Source of the DNA: Candidatus Zipacnadum vermilionense
GTDB lineage: Bacteria; Armatimonadota; Zipacnadia; Zipacnadales; Zipacnadaceae
Length of the DNA stretch: 34,766 nucleotides
NCBI GenBank assembly: GCA_029821755.1
Contig: JALGSV010000036.1
Location: forward strand, 1-34,766
Reading direction: 5' to 3'
The notes below the pieces were generated by a model that saw nothing but the letters and a program-made list of their open reading frames with translations, searched no databases and was not told the origin of the DNA. The position numbers were made by a program, and so were the translations under genes. Below, in pieces: positions 14,520-23,068 of the stretch. How positions within the stretch are numbered: the first letter of the stretch is position 1; each line of letters opens with the position of its first letter.

Positions 14520-17177
14520 ATGGATGTGGTGCGAGCCAGCTGGTTGGTATCATTGGCTCTGGTGAGTCTACTGTGTACGTCGCTGTCGTGTGCCCCGGCC
14601 ACAGAACCCCTTTCTTATAGCCAGACCGCCTTCCGCCTGGAGGCGCGCCCGGACCTTTCTCTGGTCGCCAACCCCGCGACGCGCACGGCGGCGGAGACGG
14701 CCTTCGCTCAGGCGGGCGTACAAGCCCGCTGGATTCGCGTTACCACCAATCGCGGCGCCCCGCTATTCGCCAACCCCTATCTGCCCTGCACCGATCCCGG
14801 GGCCGCGACCAATGAAGCGGCCCTGAAGGCGTGGGTGGAGGAGATCCATGGCCAGGGAATGGCGGCGGTTGCCTGGATCAACTCCCGGGTCAGCGAGTCA
14901 GGGGCGGGGGCGCATCCGGATTGGCGGCTGGTCTTCATCGGTGGAGAGCGGGCCGGCCAAACGCCGCGAGGAGCCCTGTGCCCAATCAGCGGTTGGGGCG
15001 ACGCTCTGATTGGGTTCTGCAATTACGCCCTCGAGCAGCTGGACCTGGACGGCCTATACCTGGACGGGGCCTTCTGGACGCCCATCTTGGAGCGGCCGCG
15101 CCCCCTGGCTTGCCGGTGCGCGGCCTGCCGGGCCCGCTTCCGCGCGGATACCGGGCAAGAGATACCGACTGAGATTGACTGGGAGAACCCGGTCTTCCGG
15201 CGCTGGGTGGCCTGGCGGTACCAGGTATACTCCGGTTTCTACGCCCGACTGGCGCAGGAAGTCCACGCCGCCCATCCCAACGCGGTCGTGCTGGTGAACA
15301 ATTACCACCGGCCAGAGCACGGCTGGCGCACAGGGATGCCACTCGACCTGTTCCCGGCGGAGTACCTGTACGCGGCGGAGGGGCACACCCCCCGGCTGGC
15401 AGGTATGGTCGCACGGCTGGGGCGCGCTTACGGGCGGGCGCAGGTAGAGACCTGGGCGCCCTTCCGGGTTGAGGCGGACCCCGCCGGCAGTGCCGAGCTG
15501 CTGGCGCAGATCGCGGCGTATAGCTATGTGGCCGGCGGGGTGCCCTCATACGGGACCATGGGTGGGTGGGCGGCGCCGCAATATGCCGCCGCCGCGGCGC
15601 TGGTGTCGCCGATGCTACATGCGCTGCGGCCATATCTGGGAACGCAGTCGGCGCCGTACGCGGCCTTGCACGTCTCCCAGCAGACGGAGACCTTCCACTT
15701 TGGCCGGGCGCAGCCGGACAGCAACTTCGCGCCCTTCTGGACCTCACTGCAGGTGTGGAACGAGGGTCTAGAAGAGGCGCACGTCCCCACCGACTTCCTC
15801 TTCGACGGCGATCTGACGGCGGTCAAGCTGGCCGACTACAAGGTGCTGCTGCTCCCGCTCTCCTTCGCCCTGAGTCCGGCCCAGGCGCAGACCATCGCCG
15901 AATACGCCCAGGGCGGGGGTACGGTGTTCCTAGGAGTGGCGGCCGGGCAGCTCGACGCGGAGGGGGAGCGGACGGCGGAGAACTCGCTGGGGGAAACCTT
16001 CGGCTTCAGCTTTACCACGACGCCGGGCCCCGAGGGCAGGGACGTGGCGGAGGTGCGACTGGAGGCGGCAGGACAGCCGCCACTGCCGGTCGAGGGAATG
16101 TACTCGTCCCTGAAGCTGACGGGCGACGAGTGGCACCCGCTGTTCACCGATCACACGACAGGGCGGCCGTTGGTGGCGGAGCGCGCCTGGGGAACCGGGC
16201 AGGTGCTGGTGGCGGCAATTGACCCGGCCTCGGTGCTGGCGCCCCAGGCGGAGTTCGACAGCCAGACGGCGGTGGTGGCCGCGGAGAACACCGCTGCGGA
16301 GGGGCGCTGGTCGCTCAAGTTCGTAGACGGAGCCGTCAGCTCCCGCCCGGGCATGCCCTCGCTGACTGCCTCCCTACCCACCACAGACACCGCCACGGCG
16401 CAGGGAGGGGAGGTACATCTGGACGTGCGATTGGAGACCGGGGCGGATGTGCTGATCCGTTTCCGCTCGGCGCGGGATATCAATCGCGGGATGTCGGTGC
16501 GGCTGGGGGGAATACGGGGGCGACTAATGGCGGGAGGACGAATGCTGGCGCCGGTGCCGTATGGCCGGTGGCTGCACCTGGATATGAGCTATAGCTTCGC
16601 GCGGGACGGGCAGCCGGCCGGGTATAGCCTGGTGCTGACCGGACCCGATGGCTACCGTCAGGAAGACGGGGGCGTCGAGCCGCGCGATTCTCACCACGAA
16701 CGCACTGACTACCTGGAGATACTCAGCCCCACCACCAACGTCGGGGCTTTCCAGATCAACAGTCTGCGCGTCGTGCAGATCAATCTGGATGGCTCCAAGC
16801 AGACGGTGGTGGACGAGGGCTTTGAGGACGGGGGGGCGACGGTGCTGGGGCGGACGGCGCTGGTGCGGCGAATTGCGGAGCGGCTCCAGGAGATAGCGCC
16901 GCCGCCGGTGCAAGTGGTCGCGCCAGAGTATGTGTATGCAGGGATCTACCAGGGCGCCGCCGGCTGTCTGCTGGTGCACCTGCAGAACACCCACGGACAG
17001 CTCCGGGACTGGCAAGCGGCTACCGGCCCGGCGGTCAAGCTGGAGTGCACCTTCCCGGTGCAGGCGGCCAAGCTGGCCCTTAGTGGACAGGCTCTGACCG
17101 TCCACGCGCGCGAGGGCGGCGCAAATATCGAGGTGCCGGCGATAGGACTGTACCAAGTGGTGGAGATACAGTGGTAA
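14520..17177 (+). CDS. Putative secreted glycoside hydrolase with beta-galactosidase-trimerisation-like domain
   Basis: An 885-residue protein starting at the ATG at 14520 (AGAGGA six bases upstream), with a signal sequence ending in SLSC. This could be a lipoprotein site, although the lipobox is imperfect. Residues ~45-360 look like an (alpha/beta)8 hydrolase of the hypothetical glycosyl hydrolase 6 / alpha-amylase-like kind. LDLDGLYLDGAFW, with aspartates near 177 and 182, is followed by a cysteine cluster CRCAACRARF (~198-207) and VLVNNYHRPE. Residues ~380-490 resemble a beta-galactosidase trimerisation (class I glutamine-amidotransferase-like) domain (YKVLLLPLSFALSPAQAQTI, then YAQGGGTVFLG). 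The rest is beta-rich, probably carbohydrate-binding. Its place in the block suggests it trims or remodels the polymer being made. The hydrolase class is likely, the substrate unknown. Confidence 0.7.
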   Translation: MDVVRASWLVSLALVSLLCTSLSCAPATEPLSYSQTAFRLEARPDLSLVANPATRTAAETAFAQAGVQARWIRVTTNRGAPLFANPYLPCTDPGAATNEAALKAWVEEIHGQGMAAVAWINSRVSESGAGAHPDWRLVFIGGERAGQTPRGALCPISGWGDALIGFCNYALEQLDLDGLYLDGAFWTPILERPRPLACRCAACRARFRADTGQEIPTEIDWENPVFRRWVAWRYQVYSGFYARLAQEVHAAHPNAVVLVNNYHRPEHGWRTGMPLDLFPAEYLYAAEGHTPRLAGMVARLGRAYGRAQVETWAPFRVEADPAGSAELLAQIAAYSYVAGGVPSYGTMGGWAAPQYAAAAALVSPMLHALRPYLGTQSAPYAALHVSQQTETFHFGRAQPDSNFAPFWTSLQVWNEGLEEAHVPTDFLFDGDLTAVKLADYKVLLLPLSFALSPAQAQTIAEYAQGGGTVFLGVAAGQLDAEGERTAENSLGETFGFSFTTTPGPEGRDVAEVRLEAAGQPPLPVEGMYSSLKLTGDEWHPLFTDHTTGRPLVAERAWGTGQVLVAAIDPASVLAPQAEFDSQTAVVAAENTAAEGRWSLKFVDGAVSSRPGMPSLTASLPTTDTATAQGGEVHLDVRLETGADVLIRFRSARDINRGMSVRLGGIRGRLMAGGRMLAPVPYGRWLHLDMSYSFARDGQPAGYSLVLTGPDGYRQEDGGVEPRDSHHERTDYLEILSPTTNVGAFQINSLRVVQINLDGSKQTVVDEGFEDGGATVLGRTALVRRIAERLQEIAPPPVQVVAPEYVYAGIYQGAAGCLLVHLQNTHGQLRDWQAATGPAVKLECTFPVQAAKLALSGQALTVHAREGGANIEVPAIGLYQVVEIQW

Positions 17178-17231
17178 GGCCCCCTTCCGCGCCTTCCCAC
17201 ATCCGGCACAATCCGGTATCATGGTGCCGGT

Positions 17232-18350
17232 ATGAAGATCGCCTTCCTCTGCGGTCCCACCGCCAGTATGATCCGCCCCTCCTACCTGGGGCGGGAATTG
17301 GCCCAGCGCGGGCACGAGGTCCACGTCATCGTGCCGCCCAGCCCGAAGCAGCCGGAGTTCTTCGGCCTGGAGCAGTACCCGGTGAGTATCGACATCTGCC
17401 CGCCCCGCGGCCGGGCGTTGACCGAGGTGACGGCCCGCCTGCGCGCGCTAGACCCCGACGTGGTGCACTGCGTGGAGACCGGCCGCCGCACCGTCCCTAG
17501 CACACTGTGGTATACCCCGCGCTCGCGGGCCGTGAGCATCATCGACATGCCGGATCGCATGTCCGGCTGGGACCGCCTGCGCAGCAAGTTCACGCTGGCC
17601 TTCGAGTACTGGGCGCTATGGCGGGCCGACGCCGTGGCCGTGGCCAGCGAGGAGTTGCTCGGCTATTACCAGTGCCGCGCCCACCGTGCGCGGCTGTACT
17701 ACCTCCCCTTCGCGGTGGACCTGGACTTCTTCCAGCGCCACCAGGCCCGCGCCGCCTCGGTCCGCGCCCGGTACGGCGACCTACGGCTTCTGACCTACCT
17801 GGGCTATCTCATCCCCCAATACAGTCCGCTGGAGAGTCTGGAGATGGCGCGGGCGCTGGCTCGTCGCCGCCGGGACTTTCGCCTGCTGTACGTCGGCCGT
17901 GGCCCCTACCTGCCCGAGCTGCAGGCGCAGGCCGAGGCCTGGGGGATCAGTGACCTGGTGGACTTTATCGGCTATGTCGAGGAGGACGACCTCCCCGGGT
18001 ACCTGGCCGCCTCCGACGTGCTGCTCTGCCCCCTGGAGGACAACGCGGCCAACCGCTGGCGTTGCCCCAACAAGGTCTTCTGGTACCTGGCCGCGAGCCG
18101 GCCGATTGTGGCGACGAAGATGGGGGAGGTCTACCGGGCGATTGAGGACGAGGGGCTGTACTACGAGTACGGCAACGCGGAGGACTTCGCCGACCAGGTA
18201 GAGACAGCGCTGGCCAGCCAGGCCCCGCTGCCCTCACCCGAGCGCGCCGCCGCTCACTCCTGGCCCGCCGTAGCCGACCGCTACGAGCAGATGCTGGCCG
18301 AGCTAACGGAAGGACAACAGGCGGCGCGGAAGGAAGCAACCCGCCAGTAG
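17232..18350 (+). CDS. Glycosyltransferase, GT4-like (GT-B fold)
   Basis: A 372-residue cytoplasmic glycosyltransferase with GT-B layout. The N-terminal acceptor half begins MKIAFLCGPTASMIRPSYLG and RELAQRGHEVHVIVPP. The C-terminal nucleotide-sugar half has LLTYLGYLIPQYSPLESLEMA, LLYVGRGPYLPEL, VDFIGYVEEDDLPGYLAASD and CPNKVFWYLAASRPIVAT. The usual GT4 E-x7-E motif is weak here; CPNKVFWYLAA occupies that site, as in several surface-sugar transferases. It transfers a sugar onto a growing lipid-linked unit, donor unknown. No Shine-Dalgarno site precedes the ATG; a TATCAT hexamer lies about ten bases upstream of it, so a very short leader is conceivable. Confidence 0.88.
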   Translation: MKIAFLCGPTASMIRPSYLGRELAQRGHEVHVIVPPSPKQPEFFGLEQYPVSIDICPPRGRALTEVTARLRALDPDVVHCVETGRRTVPSTLWYTPRSRAVSIIDMPDRMSGWDRLRSKFTLAFEYWALWRADAVAVASEELLGYYQCRAHRARLYYLPFAVDLDFFQRHQARAASVRARYGDLRLLTYLGYLIPQYSPLESLEMARALARRRRDFRLLYVGRGPYLPELQAQAEAWGISDLVDFIGYVEEDDLPGYLAASDVLLCPLEDNAANRWRCPNKVFWYLAASRPIVATKMGEVYRAIEDEGLYYEYGNAEDFADQVETALASQAPLPSPERAAAHSWPAVADRYEQMLAELTEGQQAARKEATRQ

Positions 18351-18428
18351 CGCCGCACGAGCCACCCTTGCTGTTAGACAGTCCTGCGGTCTTGCAGTTG
18401 GGCCGCAATGCTGGCCACTCCTAACCCT

Positions 18429-19658
18429 ATGCGCATCGGCCTCAATCTCCTACCCTGGCTTCCCGGCCGGCGAGGGGGACTGGAAACTTACGACCGCAGT
18501 CTCCTGCGCGCCTTGCTGGAGCTGGATACCGACGACACTTTCGTGCTCTTCCTGAGCCGGGAGGCCGTCGGCGCGCTGGGCTTGCAGTCCTCCCGGCTGG
18601 AGGAATGGGGTTGCCCCATCTACAGCCGCTACCGGCCGCTGCGCGCCCTGTGGGAGCAGACCCGCTTCGCTCCCTGGGTGGCCCGCTCCGGGGTGGAGGT
18701 GCTCTTCTGCCCCCACAGCCTCCTGCCCACCCGCTGCCCGGTGCCCATGGTGCAGCTCGTCCACGACTTGCAGGTCTTCGACCTCCCCGAGAACTTCTCG
18801 CGCCTCAAGCGCGCCTACCTCTACCGGCGCCTGCCCGACAGCGCGCGGCGCGCGGCGCGGATCATCGCGATTTCCGAATTCACTTGTCAGAGTGTCGTCC
18901 GCAACCTGCGCGCCCCAGCCGAGAAGACCTCCGTCATCCTGGAGGCCGCCTCCCCCGACTTCACGCCGCGGAGTGGGGAAGAGGTGGCCGCCCTGCGCGG
19001 GCGCTTCGGCCTGCAGCAACCGTACCTGCTCTGCCTGTCCACCTCCCACAAGCACAAACACCTCGACCGCCTGGTCCGCGCCTTCGACGCGCTCAAAGAC
19101 ACGCGGGAGGGACCGGAGCAACTGGTCCTGGCCGGCTTGCCGGGGACCGGCGAAACCGAGTTCCGCGCGGCGCTCGAGCAAGCCCGCCATCGCGAGGACA
19201 TATTCCACCTGGGACGCCTGCCCTATGAGGAACTATCGCCCCTGTATGCGGGCGCCCTGGGGTTGGTCTTCCCTTCCTGCTACGAGGGCTTCGGCCTACC
19301 GGTGGTGGAGGCCATGGCCTGCGGCTGTCCGGTAGCCTGCAGTGACGCCGGCTCTCTCCCCGAGGCGGCCGGCGGTGCGGCGCTACTTTTCGACTGCCAC
19401 TCCGACCAGGCGGTAACCGCGGTCATGCGCAGCCTGCTGGAGGAGCCGGCCCTGCGCGAGGGCCTGCGCGTCCGCGGCCTGGAGCGCGTCAAATCGCTGA
19501 CCTGGCTGGAGACCGCCCGCCAGACTCTGGAGGTCCTCCACCAGGCCGCCCGCCCCTCCCACACCCCCTCTCCTGCCAAGCGCGTCGGCGCGCAGAGAGG
19601 GGCCGGGGGTGAGGCTCCGCGTCCGGTCTCCAGACCGGTGTCGGGGGCCTCCCGGTGA
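18429..19658 (+). CDS. Glycosyltransferase family 4
   Basis: A 409-residue GT-B glycosyltransferase. The start is taken at MRIGLNLLPWLPGRRGGLETY, a typical GT4 N-terminus; an ATG seven codons upstream (18408) is also possible. VQLVHDLQVFDLPENFS and IIAISEFTCQSVVRNL match the mannosyl/fucosyl-type GT4 acceptor half. LCLSTSHKHKHLDRLVRAF, then FPSCYEGFGLPVVEAMACGC with the E-x7-E pair, and PVACSDAGSLPEAAGGAALLF give a strong donor domain. The last ~33 residues are encoded by a dispersed palindrome and have no counterpart in the family. It ends eight bases before the fucose gene, so the two are surely cotranscribed, making GDP-fucose or GDP-mannose a plausible donor by inference. Confidence 0.92.
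   Translation: MRIGLNLLPWLPGRRGGLETYDRSLLRALLELDTDDTFVLFLSREAVGALGLQSSRLEEWGCPIYSRYRPLRALWEQTRFAPWVARSGVEVLFCPHSLLPTRCPVPMVQLVHDLQVFDLPENFSRLKRAYLYRRLPDSARRAARIIAISEFTCQSVVRNLRAPAEKTSVILEAASPDFTPRSGEEVAALRGRFGLQQPYLLCLSTSHKHKHLDRLVRAFDALKDTREGPEQLVLAGLPGTGETEFRAALEQARHREDIFHLGRLPYEELSPLYAGALGLVFPSCYEGFGLPVVEAMACGCPVACSDAGSLPEAAGGAALLFDCHSDQAVTAVMRSLLEEPALREGLRVRGLERVKSLTWLETARQTLEVLHQAARPSHTPSPAKRVGAQRGAGGEAPRPVSRPVSGASR
19564..19638. repeat. Dispersed palindromes at the 3' end of the GT4 gene
   Basis: CCCCTCTC (19565-19572) and GAGAGGGG (19595-19602) enclose CTGCCAAGCGCGTCGGCGCGCA and are followed by GGGGGTGAG. The same plan occurs at 34318-34368 and, inverted, at 28249-28297. Directly after it lies CCGGTCTCCAGACCGG (19623-19638), a perfect palindrome with a two-base centre. 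Both are read through as the C-terminal tail of the glycosyltransferase. Confidence 0.7.
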
Positions 19659-19665
19659 TCCGTCC

Positions 19666-22600
19666 ATGACGACCAACCTCCCCGGCATAATCCGCGCTAA
19701 CCGCGACCGTTTCGTCCGCCAGATCTACGGCGACGCTGCCGCCGGGTGGGACTACGTGGTCCTGACCGCTTCCCACGAGCGCCAGGCCGCCGCTTATCGC
19801 CGGGAGATCGAACGCTATCTGCACGCCGGCTGGCTGCCCTCGGGAGCGGAGTACCTCGTCATCCCCGACCCCGAGGGGCGTCATCTGGGCAGCGGGGGCG
19901 CCGCGGCGTACGCTCTGCGCGCCGTGGCTGAGCACTGGACTGCCTCCCCCGGCGCGGCCTTCCCGCGCGTGCTCCTGGTCAACTCCGGTGGCGACAGTAA
20001 GCGCATCCCCCACTGCGCCACCTTCGGCAAGGCCTTCGCCGGGCTGCCCTTCCCGCTTTTCCCCGGCGGTCCGCGCTCCACGGCTTTCACCGAACTGCTG
20101 GTTTCCGTCTGCGGCCTGCCGGAGTGCGTCGGTCCCGGCGTGGTCATCCTCTCCGGCGATGTGCTGCTGGGCTTCGACCCGGCCGGTTTCATCCCCGGCT
20201 CCGGCGTCACCGGTCTGGCCTGCCTGACCTCCTGGAAACTGGCAGCGCGGCATGGGGTTTATGTCTGCTCGCCGGAGGGCGGCCCGGTGCAAGGCTTTCT
20301 CCAGAAGCCCACCCAAGCGCAGATGCGCGAGGCTGGCGCACTGCTCGGCGAGAACGCCTTCCTCGATACCGGCTTGCTGGCTTTCGACGCCGAAGCCGCC
20401 CGCCGCTTGGCCTCGTTAGCCGGGGTGGATTGGCAGTCCGACGGTGTCACCTTCACCCCCGGCGTGCTGGACCAGGAAGGCGCTGAGCAGGCGCAGATTG
20501 ACCTGTATACGGAGGTCTGCCTCACCCTCGCCGGCCGCCCGCCCCAGGTCGTCCGCGACCAGGTCGTCTGCGGCCAGGACACGGCCTCCCTCCCGCCCGG
20601 TCCCCGCCGCGTGCAGGAGCAGGCGATCGCCGCTGTGCAGGGTCTGGGCTTTTCGGTAGTCGCTCCCCGTCCCGTCTCCTTCGTCCATCTCGGCACCACC
20701 CGCGAGTGGCTGACCTTCTGCACCGGCCAGGACTCCAGCGCGGGGCTCTACGCCCCCGATCGACCCTCGATCTCCGACCAGGAAAGCCTTGTCGGCCGGC
20801 TTACTGCCAGCGCTCCCGCTGCCGTCGAGTACTGCCGACTGCCCTGGCTGGAGGTGGGGGAGGGGTCGGTAGTCAGCGGTGTGGAGGGGGATGACGGCCT
20901 GGCCGTGCCGGCCGATACGGTGCTTTGCTTGGTGCCCCTGGTCCCCGAGGTTGCCGAGGAAGAGGCCTGGGTGGCGCAGATCTACGGCGTAGATGACAAC
21001 CCCAAGGCGCTCTTCTCCGAGAGAAAGGCCACCTTCCTCGGCCTGCCCCTGGCCGACTGGCTGGAGCAGCGCGCCCTCTGCCCCGACGACCTCTGGCCGG
21101 ACATCCCGTCTGCGTCCCGCTGCCTATGGAACGCGCGGTTCTTCGTCTCCGGAGGCCAGCGAGAGACGCTCGGGTGGGCCCACTGGCTGCTCAGCCCGGG
21201 CAGTGCTGAGGAAACCCGCGAGTGGCTGACCTGCCCCCGCCTGTCCTTCGAGGACAGCCTGCAGCGCTCCGACCCTGAGGCCACCCAGCGCTACCGCGCG
21301 CGCCTGTCTGGGCAGCGCGTGGGGCAGCGCCTGGTGAGCACGATCCAGGGTGAGGAGCCTGCCACGCCGCTCTTCGCCTCCCTGGGCAGCGCCGGGGAGA
21401 TTGCCGAGGCCGCTGGGGCGCTGCTGCGCCACCTGGAGGCCGAGAGTGATCCCTTCCGCCGCGCCCGCGCCTACCAGGTTCTCTCCGACCTGCTGGGCGA
21501 CCCCCGCCTGCAGCGCGTGCTGACCACCGAGAGCGGTCCGCCCGGGGGAGAGGTAACCGCCGCGGTGCGGGAGCTGCTCTTTCGCTTTACCCGCCGCCGC
21601 TTCGCCACGCCCTTCGTCGCCGCCCGCTGGTTGGAGGACGAGGCCTTCGCCGAGGTAAGCGCTGCGGTGGCCGCCGGGGTGCCCAGCCTCGAGGCGACCT
21701 GCGTGGCCGACCTGATCCCCGGCGCAGCGGCGACGGTTAGGGCCCCCGCCCGGGTAGACTTCGGCGGTGGCTGGTCCGACACCCCGCCCTTTAGCCTCGA
21801 GTGGGGTGGCGCGGTGCTCAATGCCGGGATCACCCTTGACGGCGCCCGCCCTATCCTGGCCCGTAGCGAGGTCCTCGCCGAGCCGGTAATCGAGTTAGTC
21901 TCCACCGACGCCGGCATGAAACAGACCATTGTCGAGGCCACCGACCTGATGACCTACGGCCCTGGCGATCCCCTGGCCCTGCACAAGGCCGCGATAATCA
22001 TGTCCGGCCTGGCTGGCCCCGGGCCGGGCGGCGACCTGCCCGCCTTCCTGCGGGACTGCGGCGGCGGTCTGCGCTTGGAGACGAGAATTGACCTCCCCCA
22101 GGGCTCCGGTCTCGGCACCAGCTCCATCGCCGCCACTGCCCTGCTGCGCTGCCTGGACCTGCTCCAGGACCGCCCCTTCGCCCTGGAGGACCTTAGCGGC
22201 CGTGTCCTCTACCTGGAGCAGATGATCACCACCGGTGGCGGCTGGCAGGACCAACTCGGAGGCATGGTCCCCGGCCTCAAGCTCCTGGAGACGGACCCCG
22301 GCCAGGCTCAGCTCCCCCGCGTCTCCTCGGTTGCCCTCTCGCCCACCACTGCCGAGGAGCTTCGCCGCCGTCTCCTGATCTGCTTCGTGGGCGAGCGCCG
22401 CGTGGCCAAGAACATCCTGCACCAAATAGTGCGCCGCTACCTCGCCCGCGCCCCGGAGGTCGTCCGCGTCCTCCACGAAATCAAGGTCATCGCCCGCGAG
22501 ATGAAGGCGGCCCTGGAGGCCGGCGACCTCGACGAATTCGGCGCCCTCATGGCCCGCCACTGGCGCTTGAACAAGATAATGGACCGCCAGACGACCACCG

Positions 22601-22818
22601 CGCACGTAGAGAGCCTCTTCGCCGCCATGGGTGATCTTGCGGCGGGCGCCAAGCTGGTAGGCGCTGGCGCTGGCGGCTTCATGGAAACAGTGGCGAGAGA
22701 CGAAGGAGCCGCCGAGCGGATAAGAGAACGGCTAACCCCGCTCCTGAAGGCCCGCGACGGCCGCTTCTATGAGGTAGAGATTGACGAGGAAGGCCTGGTG
22801 GGGGAGAGGTCGGTCTGA
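19666..22818 (+). CDS. fkp: Bifunctional L-fucokinase / GDP-L-fucose pyrophosphorylase (FKP-like)
   Basis: A 1050-residue fusion that salvages free L-fucose to GDP-L-fucose in two steps, as in Bacteroides Fkp and plant FKGP. The N-terminal half carries the nucleotidyltransferase-like fucokinase/pyrophosphorylase family motifs: LGSGGAAAYAL (about 74-84), NSGGDSKRIP (106-115), VVILSGDVLLGF and TGLLAFDAEA. The C-terminal GHMP kinase domain has PARVDFGGGWSDTPP (about 694-708), the ATP-binding GSGLGTSSIAA (813-823) and GAGAGGFMETV (about 1000). The ATG at 19666 starts eight bases after the preceding stop. Length matches the family (~950-1080). It implies fucose in the polymer of this locus, with fucose taken from outside or recycled. 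The kinase and transferase could act on a related 6-deoxy or heptose sugar, but FKP is the best fit. Confidence 0.9.
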   Translation: MTTNLPGIIRANRDRFVRQIYGDAAAGWDYVVLTASHERQAAAYRREIERYLHAGWLPSGAEYLVIPDPEGRHLGSGGAAAYALRAVAEHWTASPGAAFPRVLLVNSGGDSKRIPHCATFGKAFAGLPFPLFPGGPRSTAFTELLVSVCGLPECVGPGVVILSGDVLLGFDPAGFIPGSGVTGLACLTSWKLAARHGVYVCSPEGGPVQGFLQKPTQAQMREAGALLGENAFLDTGLLAFDAEAARRLASLAGVDWQSDGVTFTPGVLDQEGAEQAQIDLYTEVCLTLAGRPPQVVRDQVVCGQDTASLPPGPRRVQEQAIAAVQGLGFSVVAPRPVSFVHLGTTREWLTFCTGQDSSAGLYAPDRPSISDQESLVGRLTASAPAAVEYCRLPWLEVGEGSVVSGVEGDDGLAVPADTVLCLVPLVPEVAEEEAWVAQIYGVDDNPKALFSERKATFLGLPLADWLEQRALCPDDLWPDIPSASRCLWNARFFVSGGQRETLGWAHWLLSPGSAEETREWLTCPRLSFEDSLQRSDPEATQRYRARLSGQRVGQRLVSTIQGEEPATPLFASLGSAGEIAEAAGALLRHLEAESDPFRRARAYQVLSDLLGDPRLQRVLTTESGPPGGEVTAAVRELLFRFTRRRFATPFVAARWLEDEAFAEVSAAVAAGVPSLEATCVADLIPGAAATVRAPARVDFGGGWSDTPPFSLEWGGAVLNAGITLDGARPILARSEVLAEPVIELVSTDAGMKQTIVEATDLMTYGPGDPLALHKAAIIMSGLAGPGPGGDLPAFLRDCGGGLRLETRIDLPQGSGLGTSSIAATALLRCLDLLQDRPFALEDLSGRVLYLEQMITTGGGWQDQLGGMVPGLKLLETDPGQAQLPRVSSVALSPTTAEELRRRLLICFVGERRVAKNILHQIVRRYLARAPEVVRVLHEIKVIAREMKAALEAGDLDEFGALMARHWRLNKIMDRQTTTAHVESLFAAMGDLAAGAKLVGAGAGGFMETVARDEGAAERIRERLTPLLKARDGRFYEVEIDEEGLVGERSV

Positions 22819-22898
22819 AGGAGGGGCCGCATCGAGTGGGGGCGCGCTGTTTGCGCGAAAAACGTGCCTGTCCCTTGTGCCTCCCCCGCGCCTCACTC

Positions 22899-22927
22899 TT
22901 GACGCCGGCCACCTCTCCGGCGACAAT
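22899..22927 (+). promoter_or_regulatory. Promoter upstream of the antitoxin-like ORF and UroD-family gene
   Basis: TTGACG (22899-22904) and GACAAT (22922-22927) are 17 bases apart, with five and four consensus matches. A CGCGC-TGTTT-GCGCG hairpin at 22843-22857, after the fucose gene, may separate the two transcription units. The predicted transcript would begin about 12 bases before the ATG at 22946. Confidence 0.55.
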
Positions 22928-22945
22928 GCCTCTCCGGTGCTTACC

Positions 22946-23068
22946 ATGCCCACCCACCTCCCCACAACCGAAGCCAAACGCCGCTTCTCCGCCCTGCTCC
23001 GCGAGGTGGGGGAGAGGGGGGAGCATTTCATCCTCACCCACCATGGCCGCCCGGTATCCCTCACATGA
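22946..23068 (+). pseudogene. Truncated Phd/YefM-type antitoxin ORF
   Basis: A 40-residue ORF whose sequence follows the N-terminal DNA-binding part of Phd/YefM antitoxins: TTEAKRRFSALLREV, then HFILTHHGRPVSL, corresponding to the family's EAK..L..LL..V and ITRHGRPVA motifs. Full antitoxins are about 75-90 residues; here the toxin-binding tail is missing, and no toxin gene follows. The stop codon overlaps the ATG of the UroD-family gene (ATGA at 23065-23068). It may therefore be a remnant, or a short leader ORF coupling translation. It lies just after a decent promoter. The G-rich stretch at 23006-23021 resembles a motif repeated elsewhere in the window (7153, 22799, 27797). Confidence 0.6.
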
